Assembly: GCA_944320845.1 (NCBI GenBank)
Contig: CALUJA010000004.1
Coordinates: 1-64,000 of the forward strand
Length of the DNA stretch: 64,000 nt
Source of the DNA: an uncultured Phocaeicola sp.
Lineage (GTDB): Bacteria; Bacteroidota; Bacteroidia; Bacteroidales; Bacteroidaceae
Direction: 5' to 3'
Part shown: positions 1-7,968 of the stretch, one piece after another
Layout: every line of letters starts with the position of its first letter
Numbering within the stretch: the stretch's first letter is position 1
Program-made: the position numbers and the translations under genes
The notes under the pieces: generated by a model
The model's input: the letters and a program-made list of their open reading frames with translations, nothing else
Told to the model about the DNA's origin: nothing
Databases searched by the model: none

Positions 1-2
1 AT

Positions 3-75
3 GCGGAAGTAGCTCAGTTGATAGAGCATTAGCCTTCCAAGCTGAGGGTCGCGGGTTTGAGTCCCGTCTTCCGCT
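3..75 (+). tRNA. tRNA-Gly (anticodon TCC)
   Basis: A full cloverleaf can be folded by eye. The acceptor stem pairs GCGGAAG at 3-9 with CTTCCGC at 68-74. The D-arm is GCTC/GAGC (12-15, 24-27). The anticodon stem is 29-33 with 41-45, enclosing the loop CTTCCAA with TCC at 36-38. The T-arm is GCGGG (51-55) with CCCGT (63-67) around TTTGAGT. The discriminator base is T75 and CCA is not encoded directly after it. The TCC anticodon reads GGA and, by wobble, other GGN glycine codons. The gene is followed at once by an intrinsic terminator. Confidence 0.97.
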
Positions 76-81
76 CTCCAG

Positions 82-125
82 AGAATCAGGCAAACATCTA
101 CGGATGTTGCCTGATTCTTTTTTTA
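82..125 (+). terminator. Intrinsic terminator of tRNA-Gly
   Basis: A long perfect hairpin pairs AGAATCAGGCAA-type sequence with TTGCCTGATTCT around a short CATC-TACG-GATG tip. It is followed by a run of T from about 116 to 124. It begins seven bases after the mature tRNA end, so it should end the tRNA transcript. Confidence 0.9.
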
Positions 126-315
126 TCCTCCTTCAAAAAAAGATTTCCAGGCTGACAAAAAGACATTCATGTCTGAACATTCTTTTATTTCCATCAAGAA
201 GAGTTAATTTTAGACAACAAGCCAGAGATGGATTTGTTTTTGCAGGAAACGTAACGGAACTCCAGTAAAGAGCTCCGAAAACATTACAAAGCAGAATTTT
301 CAAAAAAGCAAAAAG
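126..315 (+). promoter_or_regulatory. Leader/promoter region of pfkA
   Basis: No gene is seen in these 190 bases. Two near matches to the Bacteroides -7 element exist, TAATTTTA at 205-212 and TGTTTTTG at 235-242, each one base off TAnnTTTG. Upstream is a short palindrome, AGACAT-TC-ATGTCT at 161-174. Between the second -7 candidate and the start codon is a small hairpin: CGGAACTC (255-262) facing GAGCTCCG (270-277), with one mismatch. A leader of 60-100 bases is longer than for most genes here. Confidence 0.4.
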
Positions 316-1293
316 ATGAAAGAGGGATACATTGGAATTTTAACATCAGGAGGAGATGCCTCCGGAATGAATGCAACCATTCGTGCCATTACGCGCAGCG
401 CCATCTGCAACGGATACAAAGTGAAAGGTATCTACCGGGGATACGAAGGATTAATCAATGACGAAATCCGCGAACTCACGACCGAAGATGTAAGCAACAT
501 CATCCAACGCGGAGGAACCATACTGAAAACGGCCCGTTCGAAAGATTTCGAAACGCCGGAAGGCAGGAAGAAAGCATACGAAGTGATGCAGAAAGAAAAG
601 ATACACACCTTGTTTGTCATCGGAGGAGACGGCTCTCTGACGGGCGCACGCATATTCGCACAAGAGTATGATGTGCCATGCATCGGACTGCCAGGCACCA
701 TCGACAATGATTTGTGGGGGACAGACCTGACTATCGGATATGATACCGCGCTGAACACCATCGTGGAATGTGTGGACAAGATTCGTGATACGGCCACATC
801 GCACGAGCGAATATTTTTTGTCGAGGTCATGGGACGGGATGCGGGCTTTCTCGCGCAAAACAGTGCCATAGCATCTGGAGCCGAAGCCGCCATCATCCCC
901 GAAGACCAAACGGACACCGACCAGCTGGAAGAGTTCATCGGACGGGGATTCCGCAAGACAAAAAACAGCAGCATCGTGATTGTAACCGAAAGCCCAACGG
1001 GCAAAGGAGCCAATTACTACGCTGAACGTGTGAAAAGGGAATATCCGCAATACGATGTCAGAGTAACCATATTGGGACATCTACAGCGCGGAGGCTCTCC
1101 AAGTGCGGGCGACCGGATTCTTGCAAGCCGTCTGGGATGCGCTTCCATCCAGGCAATGATGGAGGGGCAACGTAACGTAATGATTGGTATCCGCAATGAC
1201 AAGGTGGTTTATGTTCCTTTCGCAGAAGCAATCAAAAAGAACAAACCAATCGACAAGAGCCTGATTACGGTGCTGAATGAACTGTCTATCTAA
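316..1293 (+). CDS. pfkA: ATP-dependent 6-phosphofructokinase
   Basis: This enzyme phosphorylates fructose 6-phosphate to fructose 1,6-bisphosphate, the committed step of glycolysis, in the cytoplasm. The 325-residue length is that of the short bacterial PfkA family. The N-terminus holds the nucleotide loop [14 protein letters not shown] at 103-107 has glycine where PPi-dependent enzymes usually carry aspartate, so ATP use is likely. TIDND at 128-132 contains the catalytic base aspartate (about D130). The substrate-binding segments GRDAGFLA and [10 protein letters not shown] are intact. The ATG at 316 opens directly on the conserved N-terminal strand. It is monocistronic, between the tRNA terminator and its own terminator at 1310-1350. 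Bacteroidales usually carry more than one pfkA plus a PPi-PFK, so this may be one of several copies. Confidence 0.96.
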   Translation: MKEGYIGILTSGGDASGMNATIRAITRSAICNGYKVKGIYRGYEGLINDEIRELTTEDVSNIIQRGGTILKTARSKDFETPEGRKKAYEVMQKEKIHTLFVIGGDGSLTGARIFAQEYDVPCIGLPGTIDNDLWGTDLTIGYDTALNTIVECVDKIRDTATSHERIFFVEVMGRDAGFLAQNSAIASGAEAAIIPEDQTDTDQLEEFIGRGFRKTKNSSIVIVTESPTGKGANYYAERVKREYPQYDVRVTILGHLQRGGSPSAGDRILASRLGCASIQAMMEGQRNVMIGIRNDKVVYVPFAEAIKKNKPIDKSLITVLNELSI

Positions 1294-1309
1294 GATTTAG
1301 TCCAAATCC

Positions 1310-1350
1310 GACGCGGTTCCGCCTACAAGGACGGGCCGCGTCACTCTTTT
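1310..1350 (+). terminator. Intrinsic terminator after pfkA
   Basis: GACGCGG (1310-1316) pairs with CCGCGTC (1336-1342), and ACTCTTTT follows. It lies 17 bases after the pfkA stop codon. Confidence 0.75.
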
Positions 1351-1498
1351 CATATCTTTTTTCCAATGCGGCGAAAAGCCGAAGGCATGCAGATGAAAAG
1401 CAGATTCCATCCGCATGAAAACACGGTTTGTTCCCGATGCGAACCCAACATCCCAAGGATTCACTTTGCTTCCGCCGCTGCATTCCGGAAAAAATAAT

Positions 1499-1506
1499 TA
1501 GCTTTG
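1499..1506 (+). promoter_or_regulatory. -7 promoter element of the HMA-AraC regulator gene
   Basis: TAGCTTTG is an exact match to the Bacteroides -7 consensus TAnnTTTG. It places transcription start near 1513, upstream of ATG 1528 but downstream of a TTG at 1504 that could otherwise be read as a start. No good -33 element is seen at the usual distance. Confidence 0.55.
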
Positions 1507-1527
1507 CAGCAACAAGACCCAAGCAAA

Positions 1528-2100
1528 ATGAACGGAACGACTCTTTATATCAAAAACATGGTCTGCAACCGCTGCATTATGGTAGTGGAAGAAATCCTGA
1601 AGCACGAAGGGTTCACACCGGTAACGACAGAACTGGGAAAGGCCGTGGTTCAGGAAAAGATGACCCGGGAACAGCATGAAACGGTACGCAACCGGCTGGA
1701 AGCGGTAGGGTTTGAACTGACCGACGACAGGCGCAGCCGCCTGACGGAGCATATAAAGCAAGTCATTATCGAACTGATATACCGGCACAACGGGGAATTG
1801 CATACCAATCTGTCTGACTTTCTGACAGCACAATGCGGACAGGATTACAGCACCCTCAGCAAGCTTTTCTCTGAGACAAACGGAATTACCATCGAGAAAT
1901 ACTTCATCCTGCAACGGGTGGAACGGGTTAAAGAGCTTTTAGCCTACGGCGAACTCTCGTTGAACGAAATAGCCGACCTGATGAACTACTCGAGCACAGC
2001 GCATCTCAGCGCCCAATTCAAAAGCATAACCGGAATTCCGCCCAGTCAATTCAGAAAGCAGGCAGAGACCAAACGGCGTCCGTTAGACCAGATAATCTGA
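1528..2100 (+). CDS. AraC-family regulator with N-terminal HMA-like metal domain
   Basis: The protein has 190 residues from ATG 1528, chosen because the -7 element overlaps the upstream TTG alternative. The first about 65 residues look like a heavy-metal-associated (HMA) fold, with the MxCxxC loop MVCNRC near residues 11-16. The remainder is an AraC/XylS DNA-binding domain with two helix-turn-helix units, including LSLNEIADLMNYSS and a closing GIPPSQFRKQ. The copA ATPase starts 98 bases downstream on the same strand. From this I infer a copper-responsive activator that binds metal directly rather than through a partner. HMA-AraC proteins beside CopA are found in other Bacteroidales, but I know of no detailed mechanism. 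The function is inferred from architecture and neighbourhood. Confidence 0.85.
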   Translation: MNGTTLYIKNMVCNRCIMVVEEILKHEGFTPVTTELGKAVVQEKMTREQHETVRNRLEAVGFELTDDRRSRLTEHIKQVIIELIYRHNGELHTNLSDFLTAQCGQDYSTLSKLFSETNGITIEKYFILQRVERVKELLAYGELSLNEIADLMNYSSTAHLSAQFKSITGIPPSQFRKQAETKRRPLDQII

Positions 2101-2151
2101 AAACTGTAAATCATATCCATAATTATATAAGAGTGTCCGGAGAAAAGCTGT

Positions 2152-2159
2152 TACTTTTG
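2152..2159 (+). promoter_or_regulatory. -7 promoter element of copA
   Basis: TACTTTTG matches TAnnTTTG exactly and implies transcription from about 2166. This sets the copA start at ATG 2199, not at the in-frame GTG 2133, which lies upstream of the promoter. There is no clear TTTG at -33, as expected for an activator-dependent promoter. The HMA-AraC protein is the obvious candidate activator. Confidence 0.6.
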
Positions 2160-2198
2160 CCACCAGAAAAAACAGTCAAACCAAAGCAACAGCCTATC

Positions 2199-4412
2199 AT
2201 GAGCGAAACAAAAACCGTCAAGAAAAATTTTCCCGTGCTCGAAATGAGTTGCGCGGCCTGTGCCGCACGGGTGGACAAGACACTCAACCGGCAGCCGGGC
2301 GTATGCACCGCAAGCGTCAACTATGCAGCAGCTACGGCTACCGTGGAATACGACCCGAAGCTTTGCACTCCGGAAAAGCTGAAAGCCGCCGTGCAGGCCG
2401 CCGGATACGACCTTGTAATCACTGCCGACAAGGAGGAAAGCGTGAAAGAGACAGAGAATGCCCATGAGAATCACTATCAAACGCTGAAAAAGCGTGCTTC
2501 ATGGGCCATCCTGCTCTCTATCCCCATCGTCATTATCAGCATGTTTTTCATCGACATGCCCTATGCCAAATACATTGTATGGCTACTGTCCACCCCCGTT
2601 GTCTTTTGGCTGGGAAGAGGATTCTATATCAATGCCTGGAAACAGCTGAGGCACGGCAACGCCAACATGGACACACTGGTGGCAAACAGCACCGGAATAG
2701 CCTATCTTTTCAGCCTGTTCAATCTCTTTTTCCCAGACTTCTGGCTGAGCCGGGGCATACAGCCGCACATTTATTTCGAGGCTTCGAGCGTCATCATCGC
2801 CTTCATCCTGCTGGGACGACTGATGGAAGAGAGGGCTAAAGGAAGCACTTCTGCCGCTATCCGCAAACTAATGGGATTACAGCCCAAGACAGTCACACTG
2901 CTCACCGCGCAGGGAGAACTGCGTGAAACGGATGTCAGTCTGGTAAAGCCCGGCGATATACTCGTCGTGAAGCCGGGAGAAAAAATCGCGGTGGACGGCA
3001 CCGTGACAGAAGGCAATTCATTCGTGGATGAAAGCATGCTGAGCGGAGAAGCTATCCCCGTAGAAAAAACCGTTTCATCAAAAGTCTTTGCCGGAACCAT
3101 CAACCAGAAAGGAAGTTTTCACTTCAGGGCCGAGAAAATAGGAACAGATACCATGCTCTCGCAGATTATACGCCTAGTGCAGGATGCTCAGGGAAGCAAG
3201 CCGCCTATCCAGAAGCTTGTCGACCGCATTGCGGCTGTATTCGTGCCGACCATTATGGCAATCGCCCTGCTCTCGTTTATCCTGTGGACAGCTTTTGAAC
3301 CGGCAAACGGATTTACCCACGGACTTCTGGCCGCCGTTACGGTACTGATTATCGCCTGCCCCTGCGCTTTAGGACTGGCCACCCCTACCGCCATCATGGT
3401 AGGCATAGGCAAAGGAGCCGAAATGGGCATTCTGATAAAGGATGCCGAAAGTCTGGAAAGCGCCAAGCAGGTGGACGCAATCGTGCTTGACAAGACCGGA
3501 ACCATCACAGAAGGGAAGCCGACGGTGACCGACCTGATATGGAAAGCGGAAACTCCGGAACAGAAAGACGCATTCTACACCTTGGAAAAACATTCCGAAC
3601 ACCCGCTCGCAGAAGCTATCGCCGGTCATCTGCAAGGCAATGCACGGGCCGTTGAGCAGTATGAAAGTCTTACGGGATTCGGCATCAGTGGCATAATCGA
3701 AGGGAAACGCTTCTACGCCGGAAACCGCCGGCTGATGGAAAGCCGGCATATCAGCATAGACAGCCGACTGACCGGGGAGGCCGACCGGATGGCCACAGCG
3801 ATGAAGACTGTCGTCTGGTTTTCCGACGACAAAGAGGCACTGGCCGTAGCAGCCATCGCCGACCAAATCAAGGATACTTCCCGCCCCGCCGTAGAAAGCC
3901 TGCACCAAATGGGGATAGAGGTGTATATGCTCACCGGAGACAATGATAATACCGCAGCAGTCGTGGCCCAAAATGCCGGTATCCGGCATTATCGTGCCGA
4001 AATGCTGCCTGCACAGAAGGCCGACTTCGTGAAAGAACTCCAGAAGCAAGGGAAACACGTGGCTATGGTGGGAGACGGCATCAACGACAGCGCAGCCCTG
4101 GCACAGGCCGACCTAAGCATCGCGATGGGAAAAGGCAGCGACATTGCCATAGATGTGGCTAAAATGACGATTATATCTTCAGACCTGAGCAAGATTGCCG
4201 ATGCCATCCGTCTTTCCGCCCTTACCGTACGCACCATCCGCCAGAATCTTTTCTGGGCATTCATCTACAATCTCATCGGAGTCCCCATAGCAGCCGGCAT
4301 CCTTTACCCGGTCAACGGATTTTTGCTCAACCCCATGATTGCGGGCGCAGCTATGGCGATGAGCAGTGTCAGCGTGGTAACGAACAGTCTGCGCCTGAAA
4401 AAGAAACGTTGA
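2199..4412 (+). CDS. copA: Copper-exporting P1B-type ATPase
   Basis: A 737-residue inner-membrane pump that uses ATP to expel Cu(I). In order: one HMA domain with MSCAAC (Cys18 and Cys21), membrane segments from about residue 90, an actuator domain with SGEAIPV, the ion-binding CPC motif at Cys387/Cys389, the phosphorylated DKTGT (Asp431), the nucleotide domain with HP in SEHPLAEAI, the hinge GDGINDSAALAQAD, and two last membrane helices. These last helices carry YN and MxxSS motifs, the P1B-1 copper/silver signature. The single N-terminal metal domain and length are normal for gut Bacteroidota. ATG 2199 is preferred over GTG 2133 because a -7 element lies between them. The gene is paired with the HMA-AraC regulator and ends at a bidirectional terminator. 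Confidence 0.95.
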   Translation: MSETKTVKKNFPVLEMSCAACAARVDKTLNRQPGVCTASVNYAAATATVEYDPKLCTPEKLKAAVQAAGYDLVITADKEESVKETENAHENHYQTLKKRASWAILLSIPIVIISMFFIDMPYAKYIVWLLSTPVVFWLGRGFYINAWKQLRHGNANMDTLVANSTGIAYLFSLFNLFFPDFWLSRGIQPHIYFEASSVIIAFILLGRLMEERAKGSTSAAIRKLMGLQPKTVTLLTAQGELRETDVSLVKPGDILVVKPGEKIAVDGTVTEGNSFVDESMLSGEAIPVEKTVSSKVFAGTINQKGSFHFRAEKIGTDTMLSQIIRLVQDAQGSKPPIQKLVDRIAAVFVPTIMAIALLSFILWTAFEPANGFTHGLLAAVTVLIIACPCALGLATPTAIMVGIGKGAEMGILIKDAESLESAKQVDAIVLDKTGTITEGKPTVTDLIWKAETPEQKDAFYTLEKHSEHPLAEAIAGHLQGNARAVEQYESLTGFGISGIIEGKRFYAGNRRLMESRHISIDSRLTGEADRMATAMKTVVWFSDDKEALAVAAIADQIKDTSRPAVESLHQMGIEVYMLTGDNDNTAAVVAQNAGIRHYRAEMLPAQKADFVKELQKQGKHVAMVGDGINDSAALAQADLSIAMGKGSDIAIDVAKMTIISSDLSKIADAIRLSALTVRTIRQNLFWAFIYNLIGVPIAAGILYPVNGFLLNPMIAGAAMAMSSVSVVTNSLRLKKKR

Positions 4413-4460
4413 AACGGGAATCCCGCCGTTTTCATCAGGGCAAACTCCTGATTGGACAAG

Positions 4461-4508
4461 GGGGGAAATTTCGGCTTGCACTGTCAAGACCGAAGTTTCC
4501 CCCTTATT
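4461..4508. terminator. Bidirectional terminator between copA and mfd
   Basis: A 14-base arm at 4461-4474 pairs with 4490-4503 with a single G-U pair. CTTG/CAAG can extend the hairpin inside the loop. The two genes converge here, and the element lies between both stop codons, so it probably serves both. T-rich tails are modest on either side. Confidence 0.75.
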
Positions 4509-4540
4509 GATGCCCGGACAAGATTATGCAGCCGGACGGT

Positions 4541-7500
4541 TCAACAGGCCACAATCTCCTGAAGGATGGTTACAGCCGACTGCACATCGTGTATATCCTT
4601 TACGACCATGCTGCGCTTGCCGTTCTGTTCACGCAGGTTACAGTTGCGCGGATACTTCGACATGTAAGTGATTATCTTGCCAAACGCCTGACTTTGATAG
4701 TAAGGACTCTCCAGATTGCTTACGAAAAACAGCACCATCCTCCCAGCTTTCAGCACGACCTTCTCGATGCCCAGCCGTTTTGCCAAACGGCGCAGAGCCA
4801 CGATGCGAATCAACTCCTCGCCTTCAGGCGGTATCTTTCCGAAACGGTCTATCAAGCGCGACTTGAATGCCTCGACATCCTTGTCCAGCTCCAGTTTGTC
4901 CAGTTCCCGATACAGCAGCATACGCTCGCTGCTACTTGGAATATACTCATTCGGAAAGAGCAGCTCGAGGTCGCTCTCTACCGTACACTCGTCAACAAAC
5001 TCCTCGCCGCTAATCTTCTCCTCACCCGCCTTGATTTCTTCGGCATACAAGTCGGCAAACTCATCGTTCTTCAGTTCCTTTACCGCCTCCGAAAGAATCT
5101 TCTGATATGTCTCATAACCCAAATCGGCGATGAAGCCGCTCTGTTCGGCCCCCAACATATTTCCCGCGCCCCGGATATCCAAATCCTGCATCGCTATATG
5201 GATTCCGCTTCCCAGGTCGCTGAAATTCTCGATAGCCTGCAAACGGCGCTTGGCCTCAGGTGTAAGCGATGAAAGTGGCGGGGCAAGCAGGTAACAGAAC
5301 GCCTTCTTGTTGCTCCGCCCTACCCGTCCGCGCATCTGATGCAAGTCACTTAATCCGAAATTCTGCGCCTGATTGATGATGATGGTATTGGCATTCGGGA
5401 TGTCGATACCGCTCTCAATGATGGTAGTGGCAAGCAACACATCATAATCATAGTTTACAAAATCGAATATGATTCTTTCAAGCTCGTCGGGCTGCATCTG
5501 TCCGTGACCGATACAGACACGGCAATCGGGAATGTTTCTCAGTATCATCTCCTTCAATCCCGCCAGATTCTGGATGCGATTGTTTACGAAAAAAACCTGT
5601 CCGTTGCGGCTCATCTCAAAATTGATTGCCTCCGTAATGATTTCTTCATTAAAGGAATGCACCTCCGTTTGTATAGGATAACGGTTGGGGGGCGGCGTCT
5701 GAATCACCGAAAGATCCCTTGCTCCCATCAGCGAGAACTGAAGCGTGCGCGGTATGGGCGTGGCAGTCATGGTCAATGTATCGACATTCACCTTGATTTG
5801 ACGGAGTCTTTCCTTCACGCTCACGCCGAACTTCTGCTCTTCGTCTATAATCAGCAGGCCCAAATCCTTAAACTTTACATTCTTTCCGATAATCTTATGC
5901 GTGCCTATCAATATGTTGATTTTTCCGTCAGCCAGTTCCTTCAGGATGCGTGAAGTATCCTTCGCCGTGCGCGCACGGCTCAAATAATCCACTTTGCAAG
6001 GCATATCTTCCAGGCGCTTGCTGAAAGTCTGGAAATGCTGATATGCCAATACGGTCGTAGGCACAAGCACCGCCACCTGTTTGTTGTCGGCAACCGCCTT
6101 GAATGCCGCACGAACGGCCACTTCCGTCTTTCCAAAACCAACGTCACCACATACCAGACGGTCCATCGGACGGTCACTTTCCATGTCCGCCTTTACATCC
6201 TGAGTTGCTTTCAACTGGTCGGGCGTATCCTCGTAAAGGAAGCTCGCCTCAAGTTCGTGCTGCAAAAAGCTGTCGGGACTGTATCTGAAACCTTTTTCCT
6301 GCTTGCGCTGCGAGTAAAGCTTGATGAGGTCGCGGGCAATGTCCTTAATCTTGGTCTTGGTACGCTCTTTCAGTTTCTCCCATGCGCCCGTTCCCAACTT
6401 GCTGATACGAGGCTGTTCGCCTTCTTTTCCCTTATACTTGGAAATCTTATGCAAAGAGTGAATGGAGACAAACACCACATCATCATTCTGGTATACCAGT
6501 TTGATAACTTCCTGTGTAGTGTTCCCGTTGGGAATGCGAACCAGTCCGGCAAACCGTCCGATACCGTGGTCGATATGCACTACATAGTCTCCCGGCTCAA
6601 ATTCATTGAGCTCCTTCAGCGAAAGAGCCACTTTCCCGCTGCGCGCCTTGTCACTGCGGAGATTGTATTTGTGGAAACGGTCGAATATCTGATGGTCTGT
6701 AAAGATACAGCACTTCAATGTATGGTCGATGAAGCCTTCATGCAGCGTGTGGTCAACCGGCTCGAATGTTATACAGTCCCCCCGTTCCTTGAAGATGTCC
6801 CGCAAACGATCCGTTTGCTTTACGCTGTCGGAACATATATATAATGTATATCCGCGCTGCATATAGTCAGTAAACGTACTGGCTACAAGATTAAAATTTT
6901 TATGGAAGATTGGCTGGATGGATGTATCAAAGTTTAAAGTGGCCTGAGGAGCACCAATCGCCTTATTTCCAAAGTCAATGCGGCGGAAATCCAATGAGCG
7001 GACGGTAAATTCCGCACCGTCAATCAATCGTTTCTCCACATTCATCAGGTCAGTCTGCTCCCCTTCATAAGCCGCCAATGCCTGCGGCGACAAGACTTCA
7101 TCATGAACCGCCTGTATCCGCTCGCGCACCCAAAGCAAATCCTTCACCCACAAAACCGTGTCACGAGGGATGAAATCGAGGAAACTGATATCGCTTTCCG
7201 AAGCGTCTGCCAGTTCCGGCACAATGCTCACCGAGTCTTTCTTCTCTTTTGAAAGCTGTGTCTCGACCTCAAAGGTGCGGATACTGTCTATTTCCTCACC
7301 AAAAAAATCGATGCGGTAAGGATATTCCGAGGCAAACGAATAGATATCAAGGATGCTTCCACGCATGGCAAACTGTCCGGGCTCATAGACATAGTCCACG
7401 TGTTCAAAGCCATAATTCACGAGTTGCTCCGTTATCTTTTCCGTTTCAATCTGCTGCCCCACCTTCAGCACGATGGTCTGCTCGTCCAGCGCCCTGCGTG

Positions 7501-7900
7501 AAACCACTTTTTCGGCAAGAGCATCCGGATACGTCACCACGACCAAATCTTTTTTTTGTCCTAACCGGCTCAGCACTTCCGTACGCAATATTTCGTTTGC
7601 CGCATCTTTCTGTCCGTATTTTATGGCGCGGCGGTACGACGAAGGAAAGAACAAAGTGTCCTCATCCCCGTTTGCCTGAACAATATCATGATAGAAATAT
7701 CCCGCTTCCTCCCCGTCATTCAGAATGAAAACATATACTCCCGGCTTTTTCTTTACAAAGCCGGACGCAAAAAGTGAAGCGCACGAGGCGTGCATTCCCC
7801 CCAGATAAACCGTCTTTATGTCCTTGTTTTCCAATACAGAGGCTAATCCCGACACACCGGGATGCCTGGAGTAAAATTGCTGAAGTGCTGTTATTGTCAT
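4541..7900 (-). CDS. mfd: Transcription-repair coupling factor Mfd
   Basis: Mfd removes RNA polymerase stalled at DNA lesions and recruits UvrA for nucleotide excision repair. The 1119-residue product has the expected order: an N-terminal UvrB-like module, the RNA-polymerase-interacting CarD-like domain (FEPGDYVVHIDHGIGRF), and a RecG-like translocase. The translocase has Walker A GDVGFGKTE, Walker B DEEQ and motif VI region QMRGRVGRS. A C-terminal TRCF domain follows. ATG 7900 is chosen: it is 22 codons inside the longest frame and follows a -7 element at 7922-7929 on the minus strand. The start is back to back with the TPR gene. The length is typical of the family. Confidence 0.95.
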   Translation of the reverse strand: MTITALQQFYSRHPGVSGLASVLENKDIKTVYLGGMHASCASLFASGFVKKKPGVYVFILNDGEEAGYFYHDIVQANGDEDTLFFPSSYRRAIKYGQKDAANEILRTEVLSRLGQKKDLVVVTYPDALAEKVVSRRALDEQTIVLKVGQQIETEKITEQLVNYGFEHVDYVYEPGQFAMRGSILDIYSFASEYPYRIDFFGEEIDSIRTFEVETQLSKEKKDSVSIVPELADASESDISFLDFIPRDTVLWVKDLLWVRERIQAVHDEVLSPQALAAYEGEQTDLMNVEKRLIDGAEFTVRSLDFRRIDFGNKAIGAPQATLNFDTSIQPIFHKNFNLVASTFTDYMQRGYTLYICSDSVKQTDRLRDIFKERGDCITFEPVDHTLHEGFIDHTLKCCIFTDHQIFDRFHKYNLRSDKARSGKVALSLKELNEFEPGDYVVHIDHGIGRFAGLVRIPNGNTTQEVIKLVYQNDDVVFVSIHSLHKISKYKGKEGEQPRISKLGTGAWEKLKERTKTKIKDIARDLIKLYSQRKQEKGFRYSPDSFLQHELEASFLYEDTPDQLKATQDVKADMESDRPMDRLVCGDVGFGKTEVAVRAAFKAVADNKQVAVLVPTTVLAYQHFQTFSKRLEDMPCKVDYLSRARTAKDTSRILKELADGKINILIGTHKIIGKNVKFKDLGLLIIDEEQKFGVSVKERLRQIKVNVDTLTMTATPIPRTLQFSLMGARDLSVIQTPPPNRYPIQTEVHSFNEEIITEAINFEMSRNGQVFFVNNRIQNLAGLKEMILRNIPDCRVCIGHGQMQPDELERIIFDFVNYDYDVLLATTIIESGIDIPNANTIIINQAQNFGLSDLHQMRGRVGRSNKKAFCYLLAPPLSSLTPEAKRRLQAIENFSDLGSGIHIAMQDLDIRGAGNMLGAEQSGFIADLGYETYQKILSEAVKELKNDEFADLYAEEIKAGEEKISGEEFVDECTVESDLELLFPNEYIPSSSERMLLYRELDKLELDKDVEAFKSRLIDRFGKIPPEGEELIRIVALRRLAKRLGIEKVVLKAGRMVLFFVSNLESPYYQSQAFGKIITYMSKYPRNCNLREQNGKRSMVVKDIHDVQSAVTILQEIVAC

Positions 7901-7921
7901 TAGTTCTTCGGATAGTTGGCG

Positions 7922-7929
7922 CAAAATTA
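7922..7929 (-). promoter_or_regulatory. -7 promoter element of mfd
   Basis: Read on the minus strand the sequence is TAATTTTG, an exact TAnnTTTG match, placed 22 bases before the chosen ATG. It lies only 12 bases from the opposing -7 element of the TPR gene, so the two promoters overlap. Confidence 0.6.
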
Positions 7930-7941
7930 TAAAATAATTGC

Positions 7942-7949
7942 TACATTTG
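7942..7949 (+). promoter_or_regulatory. -7 promoter element of the TPR protein gene
   Basis: TACATTTG matches TAnnTTTG exactly and lies 19 bases before ATG 7969. A TTG at 7916-7918 is a possible -33 element, with slightly long spacing. Occupancy here would compete with the divergent mfd promoter. Confidence 0.6.
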
Positions 7950-7968
7950 TTCCCTATTCCATACATAA

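Noticed and set aside
2133..2198. Longer copA reading from GTG 2133
   Set aside because: The extension would start upstream of the -7 element at 2152-2159 and adds residues not seen in CopA proteins before the HMA domain.
4526..5272. 248-codon open frame on the plus strand inside mfd
   Set aside because: It lies fully antisense to the conserved C-terminal part of mfd, has no promoter and no recognisable domain; it mirrors the codon use of the real gene.
6035..6844. 269-codon plus-strand frame in the middle of mfd
   Set aside because: Antisense to the CarD-like and helicase regions of mfd; no domain and no start signal.
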